Shown one piece after another: positions 11,115 through 19,921 of a stretch of DNA of 64,000 nucleotides. Source of the DNA: an uncultured Collinsella sp. (GTDB lineage: Bacteria; Actinomycetota; Coriobacteriia; Coriobacteriales; Coriobacteriaceae); the NCBI GenBank assembly GCA_958369225.1, contig CATXID010000003.1, forward strand, positions 62,001 through 126,000, in the 5' to 3' direction. A model generated the notes under the pieces. That model was given only the letters and a program-made list of their open reading frames with translations, had not been told where the DNA came from and did not search any database. Every line of letters starts with the position of its first letter. The first letter of the stretch is position 1. The position numbers were made by a program, and so were the translations under genes.

Positions 11115-11459
11115 ATGGGAACGGCGATGGTGCAGCTCAACACACGAATCGATCCTATGCTCAAGGCTGGTGGCGATGCGGTCCTGACTCGCAATGGATT
11201 GGGGCCGAGTGATGCCATTCGCGCGCTTTGGGCCTATCTTGTCGAGCATCAAGCGTTGCCGGGATTTATGGTGGCGGATAAGCGTGAGGTGTCCCGCGCG
11301 AAGAGCCTTGCCGAGCAGGGGTGTGGGCTAGCTTTTTCCTCGTTGGGGCTAAGCGCTTCGGATTTTGCGCCAGCTGAATCGTCTGCGGAAGACTGGGATG
11401 CCGTACGCGATGATATGTATGACGCGATGATTGCCGACATGGAGGCGAATTGCCGATGA
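11115..11459 (+). CDS. RelB/DinJ-like antitoxin
   Basis: A 114-residue protein whose N-terminal half (MVQLNTRIDPMLKAGGDAVLTRNGLGPSDAIRALWAYLVEH) matches the ribbon-helix-helix DNA-binding pattern of RelB/DinJ antitoxins. The second half, ending in an acidic stretch (SSAEDWDAVRDDMYD), would wrap the toxin. AAAGGAG lies just upstream. The stop codon TGA overlaps the ATG of the downstream PIN-domain gene, which indicates a translationally coupled toxin-antitoxin operon. Such antitoxins usually repress their own promoter; the TATACT 25 bases upstream is the likely target. RelB-like antitoxins are more often paired with RelE/YafQ toxins than with PIN domains. Confidence 0.75.
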   Translation: MGTAMVQLNTRIDPMLKAGGDAVLTRNGLGPSDAIRALWAYLVEHQALPGFMVADKREVSRAKSLAEQGCGLAFSSLGLSASDFAPAESSAEDWDAVRDDMYDAMIADMEANCR

Positions 11460-11923
11460 TCGAGGCAAAGCGCCTGCTTGTGGATACGAATGTGTGGCTT
11501 GATTATTACCTGCAAGAGGGGGCATTCGACGAAGCGAAGCACCTGGTGGAGCTTGCCGAGGCAGGAAAGATCGACCTTCTGTATACGCCAACGACGGCAA
11601 AGGACGTGTTCTATATTTTGCCTCGGCGACTGGCCCGGCGGAATGCGAACGGAGTAAACGTGTCGTTTGCTCCGGCATCATGGGCCTGTATCGAGCATAT
11701 GATGCAGGTGGCAACGGCTTCTCCGCTTTCGTTGGCGGAGTGCGAGATGGCACGAATGCTTGGCAAGCGTATGCCGGATCTTGAAGACAACCTCATCATC
11801 GCCTCGGGCGAGACGGCGGGTGTTGACTATGTGGTCACGAGTGACCGACGCATGCTGGAGGCAATGCCTGAGGTGTGCCTGACGCCTGCCCGTGCACTCG
11901 AGATGATCGAGATCCTCGACTAA
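11456..11923 (+). CDS. PIN-domain ribonuclease toxin
   Basis: A 155-residue PIN-fold protein, probably the RNase toxin of this pair. Conserved acidic residues are visible: RLLVDTNVWLDYY near the N-terminus, and DLEDNLIIASGETAGVDYVVTSDRRML (about residues 107-133), where the Asp residues would bind Mg or Mn. I start at ATG 11456, which shares bases with the antitoxin TGA and has GGAGG 10 bases upstream; a TTG two codons earlier is less attractive. Related proteins are annotated as VapC-like or COG3744-type. RNA target unknown. Confidence 0.78.
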   Translation: MIEAKRLLVDTNVWLDYYLQEGAFDEAKHLVELAEAGKIDLLYTPTTAKDVFYILPRRLARRNANGVNVSFAPASWACIEHMMQVATASPLSLAECEMARMLGKRMPDLEDNLIIASGETAGVDYVVTSDRRMLEAMPEVCLTPARALEMIEILD

Positions 11924-11988
11924 CCTTGCCTGTCTCGTTTCGCTATCATATGGGGCATTGTGAACCTCATGCAACTTTGGAGGACGGT

Positions 11989-12456
11989 ATGGCGGATAAC
12001 GCCGAGATGCTTTTCGCGCCTGAGCTGGTGTTTTTTGATTGGGAGTGTGCTACACCGGATGAGGTGTTTGCACGGCTCGAGGGTGAGCTTGCCCCGCGCG
12101 GCTACATTGCCGAGGGTTGGCTCGACGCCGTCCGCACGCGTGAGGACGCCTATCCCACGGGTCTCGCAATGCCGGCGGCAAATATCGCCATCCCGCATAC
12201 CGATCCGGGATTTGTGGCCAAGCCCTATATCGCGGTGGTAAAGCCCGCCGCACCTGTGACGTTTAACGCGATGGCGGGCATGGGCGCCCCGGTGCCGGCG
12301 CAGATCATCATCAATCTGGGCATTGCAAAGCCAGGCGGCCAGGTCGAGGCCCTGCAAGCGCTTATGAATATCTTTATGGATGCCGACGCTGCAGCCGATG
12401 TACTCGGCCAGACCACGCCGCAGGGCATGGTCGACGCCATCCGCCGCCACTTTTAG
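11989..12456 (+). CDS. PTS fructose/galactitol-type EIIA domain protein
   Basis: A single-domain EIIA protein of the PTS phosphotransferase system (EIIA type 2, 155 residues). The phosphorylated histidine is His70 in NIAIPHTDPGFV. It would accept phosphate from HPr and pass it to an EIIB. No EIIB or EIIC gene is adjacent, so it may serve a PTS encoded elsewhere or act in regulation. I start at ATG 11989, preceded by TTTGGAGGA; the frame stays open further upstream into the toxin gene but without a good start. The region after its stop is filled by nested palindromes. Confidence 0.88.
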   Translation: MADNAEMLFAPELVFFDWECATPDEVFARLEGELAPRGYIAEGWLDAVRTREDAYPTGLAMPAANIAIPHTDPGFVAKPYIAVVKPAAPVTFNAMAGMGAPVPAQIIINLGIAKPGGQVEALQALMNIFMDADAAADVLGQTTPQGMVDAIRRHF

Positions 12457-12458
12457 GG

Positions 12459-12602
12459 TGGCACTTGGGGACGTTCCTTTTTTGCCGGCACTGGGGGACT
12501 GTCCCTAACCGCCGGCAGAAAAGGAACATCCCTAACTGCCAACTGCCAGACCTGTCCCCTTTGCACCAAAATGGTGCAGATTAACCTGTCCCCTTTGCAC
12601 CA
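12459..12602. repeat. Nested GGGGACAG-type palindromes
   Basis: An outer inverted repeat (about 12460-12483 with 12517-12540, GGCACTTGGGGACGTTCCTTTT side) encloses GCCGGC...GCCGGC (12484-12516) with another GGGGAC core inside. Directly after come two direct copies of CCTGTCCCCTTTGCACCA (12551 and 12585) with GGTGCA between. It lies between the EIIA gene and the foldase gene. Confidence 0.7.
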
Positions 12603-12669
12603 GGTGTGTCGCGGGGGCTGCGTTGTGACACAATGGCGTTTGTTCGATTCGTGATGCGAAAGGCCAAAC

Positions 12670-13893
12670 ATGGCAAACAAGAAAAAGAACCCCGAGGTCG
12701 CGCCGACGTCCGAGCAACGGTCCCGCGCCGCCTCCAGCTCTCGCAAGAAGCAGCGCAAGACCTATGTGTCCAAGACCGTCAAGATTGTCCTGGTGGTCAT
12801 CGGCGTGCTGGCGATGCTGCTCTCCGTCTCGGCCATGGCGTGCTCCGGCCTGATGTCGCAGACCGAGGATACTAGTACAGGCTACAAACTCACCGGTGGT
12901 GTCGCCGCTACCATCAACGGCACTAACCTTACCGAGGACACCGTGACCAAGCAGATTATGAGCATGCGCACGTCCAACGGCTACACCAAGGACAAGGACT
13001 GGGCACAGTACCTGGTCGACAATGACCTCACGCCCAAGAAGTACCGCAAGCAGCTCATCGACTCCTACACGCAGCAGATTCTGCTTCAGCAGGCGCAGAA
13101 GGAAAACGGCGTGACGGTGTCGGACAAAGAGGTCGAGAAGGCTTGGAAGGACGCGTGCAAGAGCGCGGGCGGCGCCAAGACTTTTAAGGAAACTCTCAAG
13201 ACCTACGGCTACACCGAGGACACCTACAAGGATTCGCTCAAGGAGAGTCTGGCACAGCAGAAGCTCAAGGATGCCGTGGCGCCCACCAGCAAGCCCAAGG
13301 ACAGCGAGATCGTCGATTACATCAATGAGAACCTGTCCAACTACAACGATGCCCGTCGTTCGTCGAATATCCTAATCAAGGTCGATTCCGACGCATCTGA
13401 CGAGGACAAGGCTGCCGCCAAGGCCAAGGCACAGGAGTGCTTGGACAAGATCAACTCCGGCGAGCTGAGCTTTGAGGACGCCGTGAAGCGGTATTCCGAC
13501 GACACCGGCTCCAAGGAGAAGAAGGGCGACGTAGGCTGGGACAAGCTCACCACTTTCGTCGACAGCTATCAGGCGGCGCTCGAAGACCTTAACAAGGGCG
13601 ATGTGAGCGACGTCGTCGAGTCGACCTATGGTTACCACATCATCAAGTGCACCGACTACTTCCATGTCGATAGCCAGGTCGATGACATTAAGCAGGTGCC
13701 CAAGGACATCAAGAAGTATGTCTCCAACGTGGTGAAGACGCAGGCAGAGAGCACTGCGTACAGCGAGTGGCTGGAGCAGTACAAGAAGGACGCCGACATC
13801 ACCGTTAACCCCATGCCCAAGGACGTGCCGTACAACGTCAGCCTGAAGGGCGTCACCAAGAGTTCGACCGACGATTCGTCGACGACTAAGTAA
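12670..13893 (+). CDS. Membrane-anchored parvulin-type peptidyl-prolyl isomerase (PrsA/SurA-like)
   Basis: An extracytoplasmic foldase helping secreted proteins fold. The 407-residue product has a basic N-terminus, a hydrophobic segment at about 36-58 (VKIVLVVIGVLAMLLSVSAMAC) that anchors it and may end in a weak lipobox at the Cys, a SurA-N-like helical region, and a parvulin domain at about 225-330 (RRSSNILIKVDSD ... GDVGWDKLTTFVDSYQ ... STYGYHIIKC). The tail is Ser/Thr-rich. It is plausibly important for surface proteins such as those at 20041 and 48062. It is preceded by a palindrome cluster and followed 48 bases later by the YqeY gene. Confidence 0.88.
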   Translation: MANKKKNPEVAPTSEQRSRAASSSRKKQRKTYVSKTVKIVLVVIGVLAMLLSVSAMACSGLMSQTEDTSTGYKLTGGVAATINGTNLTEDTVTKQIMSMRTSNGYTKDKDWAQYLVDNDLTPKKYRKQLIDSYTQQILLQQAQKENGVTVSDKEVEKAWKDACKSAGGAKTFKETLKTYGYTEDTYKDSLKESLAQQKLKDAVAPTSKPKDSEIVDYINENLSNYNDARRSSNILIKVDSDASDEDKAAAKAKAQECLDKINSGELSFEDAVKRYSDDTGSKEKKGDVGWDKLTTFVDSYQAALEDLNKGDVSDVVESTYGYHIIKCTDYFHVDSQVDDIKQVPKDIKKYVSNVVKTQAESTAYSEWLEQYKKDADITVNPMPKDVPYNVSLKGVTKSSTDDSSTTK

Positions 13894-13947
13894 TCATGGG
13901 GCGGCGCTCGTGCGAGTGCCGCCCGCACTATTGAGGAGGATTTGCAG

Positions 13948-14391
13948 ATGACCAACGAAGAGCTGCAGAAGGAAATGATTGCGGCCATGAAGGCCAAGGA
14001 CAAGGTTCGCCTGTCTATCATTCGTCAGGTTAAGGCCGAGGTGAAGAATATCGAGGTCAACGAGCGCCGCGATGTGACCGAGGAAGACGTCAACAGCATG
14101 ATCAAGCGTCTGATTAAGCAGACGAGCGAGACGCTGGAGATGTCCATTAAGGCCGGTACCGACCAGGAGCGTACCGACAATCTGACCGAGCAGGTCAAGA
14201 TTCTGGAGAGCCTGCTGCCCGCGCAGGTTTCGGGCGAGGAGCTCGAGACTCTGATCGAGCAGGCTATCGCTGAGCTGGGCGCCACGTCCAAGAAGCAGAT
14301 GGGCCAGGTCATGGGCGCTCTGGGCAAGGCCACTGGCGGCAACTTCGATAAGCCGGCAGCAGCAAAGATCGTCGGCGCGAAATTGGCGTAA
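13948..14391 (+). CDS. GatB/YqeY domain protein
   Basis: A 147-residue YqeY-type protein related to the tail domain of GatB, which in GatB contacts tRNA. It starts MTNEELQKEMIAAMKAKDKVRLSIIRQVKAEVKN and ends with the compact helical domain containing GKATGGNFDKPAAAKIVGAKL, both typical. Function in free-standing form is not settled. GAGGAGGA lies 7 bases before ATG 13948; a TTG two codons upstream overlaps that spacing and is less likely. A strong terminator follows. Confidence 0.9.
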   Translation: MTNEELQKEMIAAMKAKDKVRLSIIRQVKAEVKNIEVNERRDVTEEDVNSMIKRLIKQTSETLEMSIKAGTDQERTDNLTEQVKILESLLPAQVSGEELETLIEQAIAELGATSKKQMGQVMGALGKATGGNFDKPAAAKIVGAKLA

Positions 14392-14420
14392 GTGCCGGCC
14401 GACACATAGTTGATGTTGAG

Positions 14421-14454
14421 GGGGGCGTGACTATTGCGGTCGCGCCCCTTTTTT
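14421..14454 (+). terminator. Intrinsic terminator after the YqeY gene
   Basis: GGGGCGTGAC pairs with GGTCGCGCCCC across a short loop and is followed by TTTTTT. Confidence 0.88.
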
Positions 14455-14468
14455 GATGGCAGCTGAAG

Positions 14469-14543
14469 GGCACTCATTGGGGACAGACTTAAATGAGTGC
14501 CCGCTCGTTGGGTACTCATTTAAGTCTGTCCCCAATGAGTGCC
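14469..14543. repeat. GGGGACAG-type long palindrome
   Basis: 34-base arms (14469-14502 and 14510-14543) with one mismatch and a 7-nt centre. Each arm holds GGGGACAGACTTAAATGAGT or its complement. A shorter relative with the same core lies at 61281-61311. Confidence 0.85.
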
Positions 14544-14656
14544 TAATGAGTGGGTGGAAGATTGCGGGTTCTTTACGGGAATACAGTGTGGGCTGCGGAA
14601 ACGTGGTTCTTTCCGTACAATAGTTCAGCTCGTGTAAACGCAGGGAAGGGACATTC

Positions 14657-15388
14657 ATGGCAGACATGATCGAGATCAAGCATCTCAACAAGTACTTTGG
14701 CGACCTGCATGTGCTCAAAGATATCAACCTTACCGTCAAGCGCGGCGAGAAGCTCGTAATGATCGGGCCTTCCGGTTCGGGTAAGTCGACGCTCATCCGT
14801 TGCGTCGATTATCTGGAGGAGCCCACGTCGGGCGAGGTCGTCATCGACGGTACGCCGCTCACCAAAAAGAATCACCTGGAGATGGCTCGCAAGTATAGCT
14901 CCATGGTGTTTCAGCAGTTCAACCTGTATCCCAACATGACGGTGCTGGGCAACCTGACGCTCGCGCCCATCAAGCTGCAAAAGAAGAGCAAGGAGGAGGC
15001 GACCGAGATCGCCATCGCCGCGCTCAAGCGCGTCGGGATGGCGCATAAGGCCGGCGAGTACCCGCAGAATCTCTCGGGTGGTCAGCAGCAGCGCATCGCC
15101 ATCGCCCGTGCCCTGTGCACCAAGCAGCCCATCATCCTGTTTGACGAGCCGACCTCGGCGCTCGACCCCGAGATGGTCCAGGAGGTTCTGGACGTTATGA
15201 TTGAGCTCGCGCAGGAGGACATCACCATGATCTGCGTGACGCACGAGATGGGCTTTGCACGCCAGGTGGCCGACCGCGTCATCTTTATGGAGGACGGCCG
15301 TATCCTGGAGGAGGGCACGCCCGAGCACTTCTTCGATAACCCCGAGAACCCGCGCTGCCGCGAGTTCCTGTCCAAGATTCTGCACTAG
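14657..15388 (+). CDS. Polar amino acid ABC transporter ATP-binding protein (GlnQ-like)
   Basis: ATPase of a polar amino acid importer. In 243 residues it has Walker [10 protein letters not shown] (about 35-43), the Q-loop [12 protein letters not shown], the signature LSGGQQQR and Walker [14 protein letters not shown], with the switch His in CVTHEMG. The spacing and the phrase FQQFNL are typical of GlnQ/HisP-type subunits. It is first in a four-gene cluster with a lipoprotein (15397) and two permeases (16298, 17048). Substrate not readable from sequence; glutamine or another polar amino acid is likely. A long palindrome lies upstream. Confidence 0.93.
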   Translation: MADMIEIKHLNKYFGDLHVLKDINLTVKRGEKLVMIGPSGSGKSTLIRCVDYLEEPTSGEVVIDGTPLTKKNHLEMARKYSSMVFQQFNLYPNMTVLGNLTLAPIKLQKKSKEEATEIAIAALKRVGMAHKAGEYPQNLSGGQQQRIAIARALCTKQPIILFDEPTSALDPEMVQEVLDVMIELAQEDITMICVTHEMGFARQVADRVIFMEDGRILEEGTPEHFFDNPENPRCREFLSKILH

Positions 15389-15396
15389 GCGCGGTG

Positions 15397-16272
15397 ATGG
15401 ACATGACGGATATGACGAGGGCGGCCGTGTCGCGCCGTCACTTTTTGCAGCTGGCTGGCGCCGGCGTGCTTACGCTGACGGGGACCGCGCTTACCGGTTG
15501 CGGCAACTCCACCAGCGGCGAGGGCTCCGACAAGGGGTCCAAGCTTGCGGCCATTAAGTCGCGTGGCCATCTGAATGCCGGCGTTAAGAAGGACGTTCCC
15601 GGCTATGGCTATTACGACACCGCCAAGGGCCGCTTTGAGGGCATGGAAGTCGATTTGTGCTACCAGATCGCCGCTGCCGTCTTTGGCGTGAGCTACAAGG
15701 AGGCCCGCGCCCGGGAGCTTGTCGAGTTTACCGACGTAACGCCCAAGACGCGCGGCCCGCTGATCGATAACGGCCAACTCGACGTGGTCGCGGCGACCTA
15801 CACCATCACCGACGAGCGCAAGAAGAGCTGGGATTTCTCGACGCCATACCGCACCGACTACGTGGGACTCATGGTCAAGAAGCGTTCGGGCTTTACCTCG
15901 ATTGAGGACCTGGACGGCAAGGTCATCGGCGTGAGCCAGGGCTCTAACACGCAGGGCCTGATCGAGCAGATGATCAAGGACAACGGCATTAGCTGCGAGC
16001 CCGAGTTTAGGGCCTTTAGCGGCTACCCCATCATCAAGAGCTCGCTCGACGCCGGCAATATCGACGTCTTTGCCATGGACCGCTCCACGCTGGCCGGTTA
16101 TATGAACGAGACCGTTGAGCTGTTGCAGCCCGAGGTCAAGTTTGGCGAGCAGGGCTACGGCGTGGCGACCAAGAAGGGTTGCGACCTTTCGGCCGTGGTC
16201 GATCAGGTGATTTGCGATCGTCTGGCCGACGGCTGGCTCGACCACGAGGTCAAGACCTGGGGTCTTGTATAG
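15397..16272 (+). CDS. Amino acid ABC transporter substrate-binding lipoprotein
   Basis: Extracytoplasmic solute receptor of the SBP_bac_3 family for the importer encoded around it. The N-terminus has a twin-arginine-like run SRRHFLQLAGAG followed by a hydrophobic stretch and the lipobox LTGC, so it is probably exported and lipid-anchored. The binding domain shows AGVKKDVPGYGYYD, FEGMEVDLC and DFSTPYRTDYVGLMVKK, standard for this family. 291 residues. The start at ATG 15397 is one codon after a GTG; the distance to the upstream stop is only 8 bases, consistent with one transcript. A predicted Tat signal on a Coriobacteria lipoprotein would need testing. Confidence 0.92.
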   Translation: MDMTDMTRAAVSRRHFLQLAGAGVLTLTGTALTGCGNSTSGEGSDKGSKLAAIKSRGHLNAGVKKDVPGYGYYDTAKGRFEGMEVDLCYQIAAAVFGVSYKEARARELVEFTDVTPKTRGPLIDNGQLDVVAATYTITDERKKSWDFSTPYRTDYVGLMVKKRSGFTSIEDLDGKVIGVSQGSNTQGLIEQMIKDNGISCEPEFRAFSGYPIIKSSLDAGNIDVFAMDRSTLAGYMNETVELLQPEVKFGEQGYGVATKKGCDLSAVVDQVICDRLADGWLDHEVKTWGLV

Positions 16273-16297
16273 GCGCATCGTCCAAGGAAGGAATCAA

Positions 16298-17044
16298 ATG
16301 CTCGAAGGATTATTTGACGCCGACCGATGGTCGACGACATTTCAAAACATGGGGCCCTTCTGGGAGGGCTTTGGCGTGACGCTGCAGGTGGTCGTTGCCG
16401 GTCTGCTGCTGTCGCTGGTGCTGGGCACGCTGCTGGGCGTGTTCTCTACCACTCGCTCGCGCGTGCTGCGCGCCATAAGCCGCGTGTACGTGGAGTTTTA
16501 CCAGAACACCCCGTTGCCCGTGCAGGTGCTCTTTATGTACATGGCCGGCCCGCAGTTTTTGCAGGCCATAACCGGTGCGGACCAGCCGGTGCGTATCGCG
16601 CCGTTCGTGCTGGGCTTCTTGGGCGTGGGCCTGTATCACGCGGCCTACATCTCGGAGGTCATCCGCACCGGTATCGAGGCCGTTCCGCGCGGTCAGATGG
16701 AGGCGGCCCAGAGCCAGGGCTTCACCCGTGCACAGGCGTACTGGTACATCGTGCTGCCCCAGACATTCAAGATCATTCTGCCGCCGCTGTGTAACCAGGC
16801 GCTCAACCTGGTCAAGAACACGTCGGTGCTGGCGCTTGTGGCCGGCGGCGACCTTATGTACCGTTCCGACAACTTTGTGAGTCTGTACGGTTACCTGCAG
16901 GGATACATCGTCTGCTGCCTTATGTACTTCATCATCTGCTTTCCGCTCGCCATGCTGGTGCAGTGGCTCGAGCGCCGCTCCAAGGAGCGTCCGCGCGGCG
17001 TGAGCCTGGCCGAGCTGGGGCTCGACAACGTAGAGGAGGCCTAG
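16298..17044 (+). CDS. Amino acid ABC transporter permease (first)
   Basis: One of two membrane subunits (248 residues) of the importer. It begins MLEGLFDADRWSTTF, has several membrane segments (VTLQVVVAGLLLSLVLGTLLGV) and the cytoplasmic EAA motif region EAAQSQGFTRAQAYWYIVLPQ that docks onto the ATPase. ATG 16298 is preceded by AAGGAAGGAATCAA. The frame is open further upstream to within the lipoprotein gene but without a ribosome binding site. It is separated from the second permease by 3 bases. Confidence 0.92.
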   Translation: MLEGLFDADRWSTTFQNMGPFWEGFGVTLQVVVAGLLLSLVLGTLLGVFSTTRSRVLRAISRVYVEFYQNTPLPVQVLFMYMAGPQFLQAITGADQPVRIAPFVLGFLGVGLYHAAYISEVIRTGIEAVPRGQMEAAQSQGFTRAQAYWYIVLPQTFKIILPPLCNQALNLVKNTSVLALVAGGDLMYRSDNFVSLYGYLQGYIVCCLMYFIICFPLAMLVQWLERRSKERPRGVSLAELGLDNVEEA

Positions 17045-17047
17045 CGC

Positions 17048-17686
17048 ATGGAAATCTTCAACGCGACCAACCTGCTCTACATTTGGGGCGGCTTTGTTAA
17101 GACGATCGAGATCTCGGCGCTGTCGATCTTTTTCTCGCTCATCTTTGGCACGGTGCTGGCGCTTGTTAAAAGCTATGCGCCCCGCCCGTTCCGCATTTTG
17201 GTGAGCGCCTATATCGAGCTGTTCCGTTGCACGCCGAACCTGCTGTGGATCCTGTTTATCTACTTTACGGTGCAGGGTTTGGACATTGTGATTTCGACCA
17301 TCGCCTTTACGCTGTTTACCAGCGCTGTTATGGCCGAGATTGTGCGCGGCGGCCTCAACTCGATTCCGCGCGGCCAGTTTGAGGCAGCGCAGAGCCAGGG
17401 CTTTGGCTTCTTTGCCACCATGCGCTACATCATTCTGCCGCAGACGTTCAAGACGATCATTCCGGCGCTGTTTAGCCAGTGCACGACCGTCATTAAGGAC
17501 AGCTCGTATCTTTCGGGCATTAACGTGGCCGAGCTCATGTACACGGCAAACGTCGTGATGGCCCACGCGATCGATCTGTCGCAGGTGCTTATGCTCTACG
17601 GCCTGGTGTTTGCGATGTACTTTGTGCTCAACTTTGGTATCTCGTTGCTGGTCCGCGCATATCAGAGGCGAATGGTGGCAGCGTAG
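17048..17686 (+). CDS. Amino acid ABC transporter permease (second)
   Basis: The partner membrane subunit, 212 residues, His/Glu/Gln/Arg/opine family. It contains five predicted membrane segments and the EAA motif EAAQSQGFGFFATMRYIILPQ. Its start lies only 3 bases after the first permease stop, so the two are translated together. Right after its stop codon is a short palindrome with an AAAGGGACAGCCCCTTT core (17689-17717), which separates it from the kinase-like gene. Confidence 0.92.
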   Translation: MEIFNATNLLYIWGGFVKTIEISALSIFFSLIFGTVLALVKSYAPRPFRILVSAYIELFRCTPNLLWILFIYFTVQGLDIVISTIAFTLFTSAVMAEIVRGGLNSIPRGQFEAAQSQGFGFFATMRYIILPQTFKTIIPALFSQCTTVIKDSSYLSGINVAELMYTANVVMAHAIDLSQVLMLYGLVFAMYFVLNFGISLLVRAYQRRMVAA

Positions 17687-17688
17687 AA

Positions 17689-17717
17689 TGTGGCAAAGGG
17701 ACAGCCCCTTTGTCACA
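17689..17717. repeat. Short GGGACAG palindrome
   Basis: TGTGGCAAAGGG pairs with CCCTTTGTCACA (one mismatch) around ACAGC. It sits 3 bases after the permease stop and 18 bases before the kinase ATG. Confidence 0.65.
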
Positions 17718-17734
17718 TAGAGAAAGGAATCGCG

Positions 17735-18358
17735 ATGAGCGATCTGGAGAACAAGAAGAGCCCTGTGGTCATTACCATCGCGCGCGACTTTGGCGCCGAG
17801 GGCCACGAGATTGGCCGCATACTTGCCGACGAGTTGGGGATTCCACTGTACGATAACGAACTGCTGGTGCGTGCGTCGCTGCGTGCGGGCGAGTCGCTCG
17901 ACAAGATGGCCGCCTACGACGAGCGTCTGGCCGTGGAGAACATGGCGTTTCTGCCCGACCGTTATGATGCACGCTCGTACTCGGACAAGTTGTTCCAAAA
18001 GATGAGCCAGGTGATTTTGGACCTGGGCGAGACCGAGAGTTGCATTATCGAAGGCCGCCTGTCCGATTACCTGCTGCGTAACAACCCCAACCACATTGCC
18101 GTGTTGGTGACCGCTCCCTTTGAGGACCGCGTCGAGATTGTGCGCAAGAAGCGCGGACTTAATAAAAAGAAGGGCGCCAAGCTGGTCAAGCAGCAGCAGA
18201 AGGCGCGCGAGGCGTTCTATAAGCGCTATAGCGCCGGAAAGTGGAAGATGACGAGCGGCAAGGATATCGTCGTCAACCGCGCTAAGCTGGGCCGCGAAGG
18301 TTGCAAGGACGTCATCGCCGCAGCCTACCGGTGCAAGGTGGCCCAACTCGAAGGCTAA
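17735..18358 (+). CDS. Cytidylate kinase-like family protein
   Basis: A 207-residue protein of the cytidylate-kinase-2 type. The N-terminal nucleotide-binding segment is VVITIARDFGAEGHEIGRILADELGIPLYDNELL, followed by a regular helical region and a basic LID-like segment (KKRGLNKKKGAKLVKQQQKAREAFYKRY). Members of this family phosphorylate an unknown small molecule; true CMP kinase would be a separate Cmk. AGAAAGGAATCGCG precedes ATG 17735. The gene is the last plus-strand gene before a convergent membrane LuxR gene, with a palindromic terminator between. Confidence 0.85.
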   Translation: MSDLENKKSPVVITIARDFGAEGHEIGRILADELGIPLYDNELLVRASLRAGESLDKMAAYDERLAVENMAFLPDRYDARSYSDKLFQKMSQVILDLGETESCIIEGRLSDYLLRNNPNHIAVLVTAPFEDRVEIVRKKRGLNKKKGAKLVKQQQKAREAFYKRYSAGKWKMTSGKDIVVNRAKLGREGCKDVIAAAYRCKVAQLEG

Positions 18359-18364
18359 CCGACC

Positions 18365-18405
18365 AAAACCACCACAAGGGGGACAGGCACCTTTGTGGTG
18401 GTTTT
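18365..18405. terminator. GGGGACAG palindrome acting as bidirectional terminator
   Basis: AAAACCACCACAAGG (18365-18379) pairs with CCTTTGTGGTGGTTTT (18390-18405) around GGGACAGGCA. T's on both strands follow the stem, and it lies between two convergent genes. The same sequence recurs at 19980-20014 and, degraded, at 22222-22256. Confidence 0.75.
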
Positions 18406-18409
18406 TGTT

Positions 18410-19813
18410 TTAGGCCGAGGGAAAGGCCTTGGTGAGGCCGGCGCGCGTCTGCGTGTCGGTCTTTTGGTAGATAGAGCTTAGGTGGCGCTGTACCATGCGC
18501 ATCGAGATGCCGAGCTCCTCGGCGACCTGCTTGAGCGGGCGTTCATCCTGGGTCACGGCTATGAGCACGTCGACTTCGCGCGGGGTGAGAGCGTGGTTGG
18601 CGATGAAGGCCTGACGCTGCTCCTCGATGGTGGGGGCGGCGAGTGCTTTCTCGGCTCGTTGCTGGTGTTCGCGCTCCTGCTCGGTTTGGGGTAGGCGGAA
18701 CAGGCCCGCGGCTACAAACGCCACACTCGCCGCCACAAGCAGCATGAGCGCGCCGATCATGATGAGGGCGACATTGCCCGAGGTCACAAGTGCCAGCGAG
18801 ATGCCCGACGTAGTGAACGCACACACGTTGTTGGCTGCGCGGCCCATGCCAGCCCACAGTGCGGGCGTATGCATGCGCGGCGCCAGCTGCGTAAACGTGG
18901 CGGTAAAGAACGTGACAAAAAAGCCTGAACTCAGATAAAAGACGATGAGGCCCAGGTTGGGATCGGCGCCGGCCTCCACGGCCAGGATGGAAATGGTCGA
19001 GAGCACGGCGATGCCGAGCATGACGAGTCCCATGTAGCGACGCTCGGCAAGATCAAAGATAAGACCGGCGGCAAGGCCGCTCGCCGCCAAAAAGAGGCGC
19101 GGCCAGGTTTGCACGGCAATGGTGCCGTGGGCGTTGGAGAGTGTGACCACGTTGTCGAGGGTCGTGAACAAGCAGGCGAGAATCATGATGAGCGCGATGC
19201 TCCAGCATGCCTGTTTGGCGAGGGCATGAGAGGGCTCAACAAAGGGATTGGTGGCGGGGCTGGAGCTCTCGGCAGCCTTTTGGGGAACGACGCTGAGGGC
19301 GGAGATGGCGATAGTCGCTGCGCCAAGGACGATGAGCTCTGCGATACCGCCGCAATTGAGCAGGTTGACGGCGAACTGCATCAGGATGCCCGCGGCATAT
19401 GCCGCTCCCGCACCGGTGGCGAGCTTGGGGTCATCCTGGAATGCCAACGAAAAGGCGTGGTGAGTGGCGGCGCCCAACAGGCCGAGTCCGAGGAATGCGA
19501 GGCAGCCCAGAATCTCGAGGGCAAGCGGGCCCGTGGGGGATTGAATCTGGGTCAATCCCAGGATGGCGATGGGAACAGCGGCGTTGGCGGCTGCCAGTGA
19601 GTGGCCTTTGCGCTGTGCGAGCCCGAGTAGCGGCGCGTATCCGATAAAGCCGAGTACACTCGCGCCCAGAATAAAGCCCTGTGCGATCACAACGCGTTCG
19701 GCACCGGCGAGCAGCCCGACGTTGACGTCGAAGCGAAACTCGGCGGCAAGGAAGGCGAAGGTGAAGAGCGCGAGTGCCAGAAGCGCGTTGATTTTAGGCC
19801 TGCTCAGGTTCAA
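18410..19813 (-). CDS. Membrane-anchored LuxR-family transcriptional regulator (MFS-like + HTH)
   Basis: A 467-residue protein with about 12 hydrophobic segments (residues 8-385, MFS-like) and a C-terminal LuxR-type helix-turn-helix at about 405-462 (LTPREVDVLIAVTQDERPLKQVAEELGISMRMVQRHLSSIYQKT). Such fusions are numerous in Coriobacteriia and are thought to couple sensing at the membrane to DNA binding; the signal here is unknown. It is divergent from the surface-protein gene at 20041. A perfect dyad at 19922-19939 lies between them and may be its operator. A TACAAT -10 box is visible on the minus strand at 19852-19857, 39 bases before the ATG. Confidence 0.85.
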   Translation of the reverse strand: MNLSRPKINALLALALFTFAFLAAEFRFDVNVGLLAGAERVVIAQGFILGASVLGFIGYAPLLGLAQRKGHSLAAANAAVPIAILGLTQIQSPTGPLALEILGCLAFLGLGLLGAATHHAFSLAFQDDPKLATGAGAAYAAGILMQFAVNLLNCGGIAELIVLGAATIAISALSVVPQKAAESSSPATNPFVEPSHALAKQACWSIALIMILACLFTTLDNVVTLSNAHGTIAVQTWPRLFLAASGLAAGLIFDLAERRYMGLVMLGIAVLSTISILAVEAGADPNLGLIVFYLSSGFFVTFFTATFTQLAPRMHTPALWAGMGRAANNVCAFTTSGISLALVTSGNVALIMIGALMLLVAASVAFVAAGLFRLPQTEQEREHQQRAEKALAAPTIEEQRQAFIANHALTPREVDVLIAVTQDERPLKQVAEELGISMRMVQRHLSSIYQKTDTQTRAGLTKAFPSA

Positions 19814-19921
19814 GGACGGTCCTTTGGATGGACGGAATAATCGTGTCCTCGATTGTAGCGTCCCTGGGACGAGTGTAGCGATGGCGAAGTCATATTGGAT
19901 TAAACCGCAGGTAGCAATAGG

